In this document: in pieces, positions 63,867 to 64,000 of the stretch
Layout of the letters: the number at the start of each line of letters is the position of its first letter
How positions within the stretch are numbered: the stretch's first letter is position 1
NCBI GenBank assembly: GCA_018823175.1
Contig: JAHJIY010000042.1
Coordinates: 41,035 to 105,034 of the forward strand
From: Pseudomonadota bacterium
GTDB lineage: Bacteria; Desulfobacterota; Desulfobulbia; Desulfobulbales; JAHJIY01
Direction: 5' to 3'
Length of the DNA: 64,000 nucleotides
Position numbers and translations under genes: made by a program
The notes under the pieces: generated by a model
Databases searched by the model: none
What the model was told of the DNA's origin: nothing
What the model saw: only the letters and a program-made list of their open reading frames with translations

Positions 63867-64000
63867 TGTCCATAAATGGTCTTTTCGCCCGATCTCTGCG
63901 TTATGCGAAAAAAATAATCCTCGGAATATCAAATATATGCCTGCGGTTATTTTTTTCGCATGCCTTGATCTCGAACAAAAATCCTCATTTCTGGACAGAC
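63867..64000. repeat. Large palindromic repeat at the right edge
   Basis: TGTCCATAAATG (63867-63878) is nearly complementary to CATTTCTGGACA (63986-63997). Inside, ATGCGAAAAAAATAA (63903-63917) and TTATTTTTTTCGCAT (63947-63961) are perfectly complementary over 15 bases. The element runs to the window end and could extend beyond it. It contains no ORF. Confidence 0.6.

Noticed and set aside
1..64000. CRISPR array, prophage, integrase, tRNA or rRNA
   Set aside because: No regularly spaced direct repeats, no phage or transposase genes and no cloverleaf-like sequence were seen when reading the window; small RNAs cannot be excluded by eye.

Overview
The window is 64 kb of bacterial chromosome dominated by signal transduction. 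Gene content suggests a Desulfobacterota (former Deltaproteobacteria) member, perhaps Desulfobulbales-like. The pointers are helical-bimodular MCPs, a REC-DUF4388 regulator, MASE3/MEDS/PAS sensors with a shared C-terminal tail, a TonB-dependent B12 uptake operon, and GlnRS next to GluRS. This placement is inference from protein families; no marker gene or rRNA is present. I saw no tRNA, rRNA, CRISPR array or transposase.

Layout. (1) 1-3020 (+): tail of an acetyl-CoA carboxylase carboxyltransferase, a biotinyl-domain protein and biotin-protein ligase. (2) 3029-10573 (-): a two-REC hybrid kinase, a small Cys/His protein, CheW and an MCP, then a NarL-type regulator with a REC-PAS-PAS-NarX-type kinase. 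(3) 10715-12096 (+): a family 2 glycosyltransferase and a Cys-rich lipoprotein with three metal-binding-like repeats. (4) 12210-21623 (+): a chemotaxis operon with a good sigma-70 promoter: HBM-type MCP, CheA, CheW, CheR, CheD, CheB and a HEAT-repeat-REC protein. (5) 22138-23181 (+): fructose-1,6-bisphosphatase. (6) 30591-23189 (-): a B12 regulon: cobalamin riboswitch with intrinsic terminator, BtuB, a Dph6-like ATP pyrophosphatase, ExbB, ExbD, TonB, and the BtuF/BtuC/BtuD importer. (7) 30864-38817 (+): a REC-DUF4388 regulator, a PAS-LuxR regulator, a PAS-PAS kinase, an MCP and an ODP-like diiron metallo-beta-lactamase-fold protein. (8) 57200-38885 (-): an 18-kb, nearly gapless sensory island. 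In order of transcription it encodes a 33-codon ORF, an SBP_bac_3-PAS sensor, a Cache hybrid kinase, a REC-GAF-PAS protein, a MEDS protein, an outer-membrane-type protein, a PhnD-like binding protein interrupted by an in-frame TGA, a PAS-GAF membrane sensor, a 36-codon ORF, a MASE3 kinase, a lone REC protein and a REC-GAF-PAS kinase-REC protein. (9) 57610-62490 (-): cupin, GlnRS, GluRS and a conserved hypothetical. (10) 62636-64000 (+): a small hydrophilic protein, a bacteriohemerythrin and two palindromic intergenic elements.

The most interesting item is the PhnD-like gene at 47139-47990. Its two halves lie in one frame, separated only by TGA. Immediately after the TGA is a perfect 7-bp stem with a 5-nt loop, placed as in bacterial SECIS elements, so selenocysteine insertion is a real alternative to a nonsense mutation. 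Other leads are four ORFs of 30-36 codons with good ribosome-binding sites, three of them overlapping neighbouring genes; a C-terminal tail shared by four kinase-less sensory proteins; and several inverted-repeat intergenic elements.
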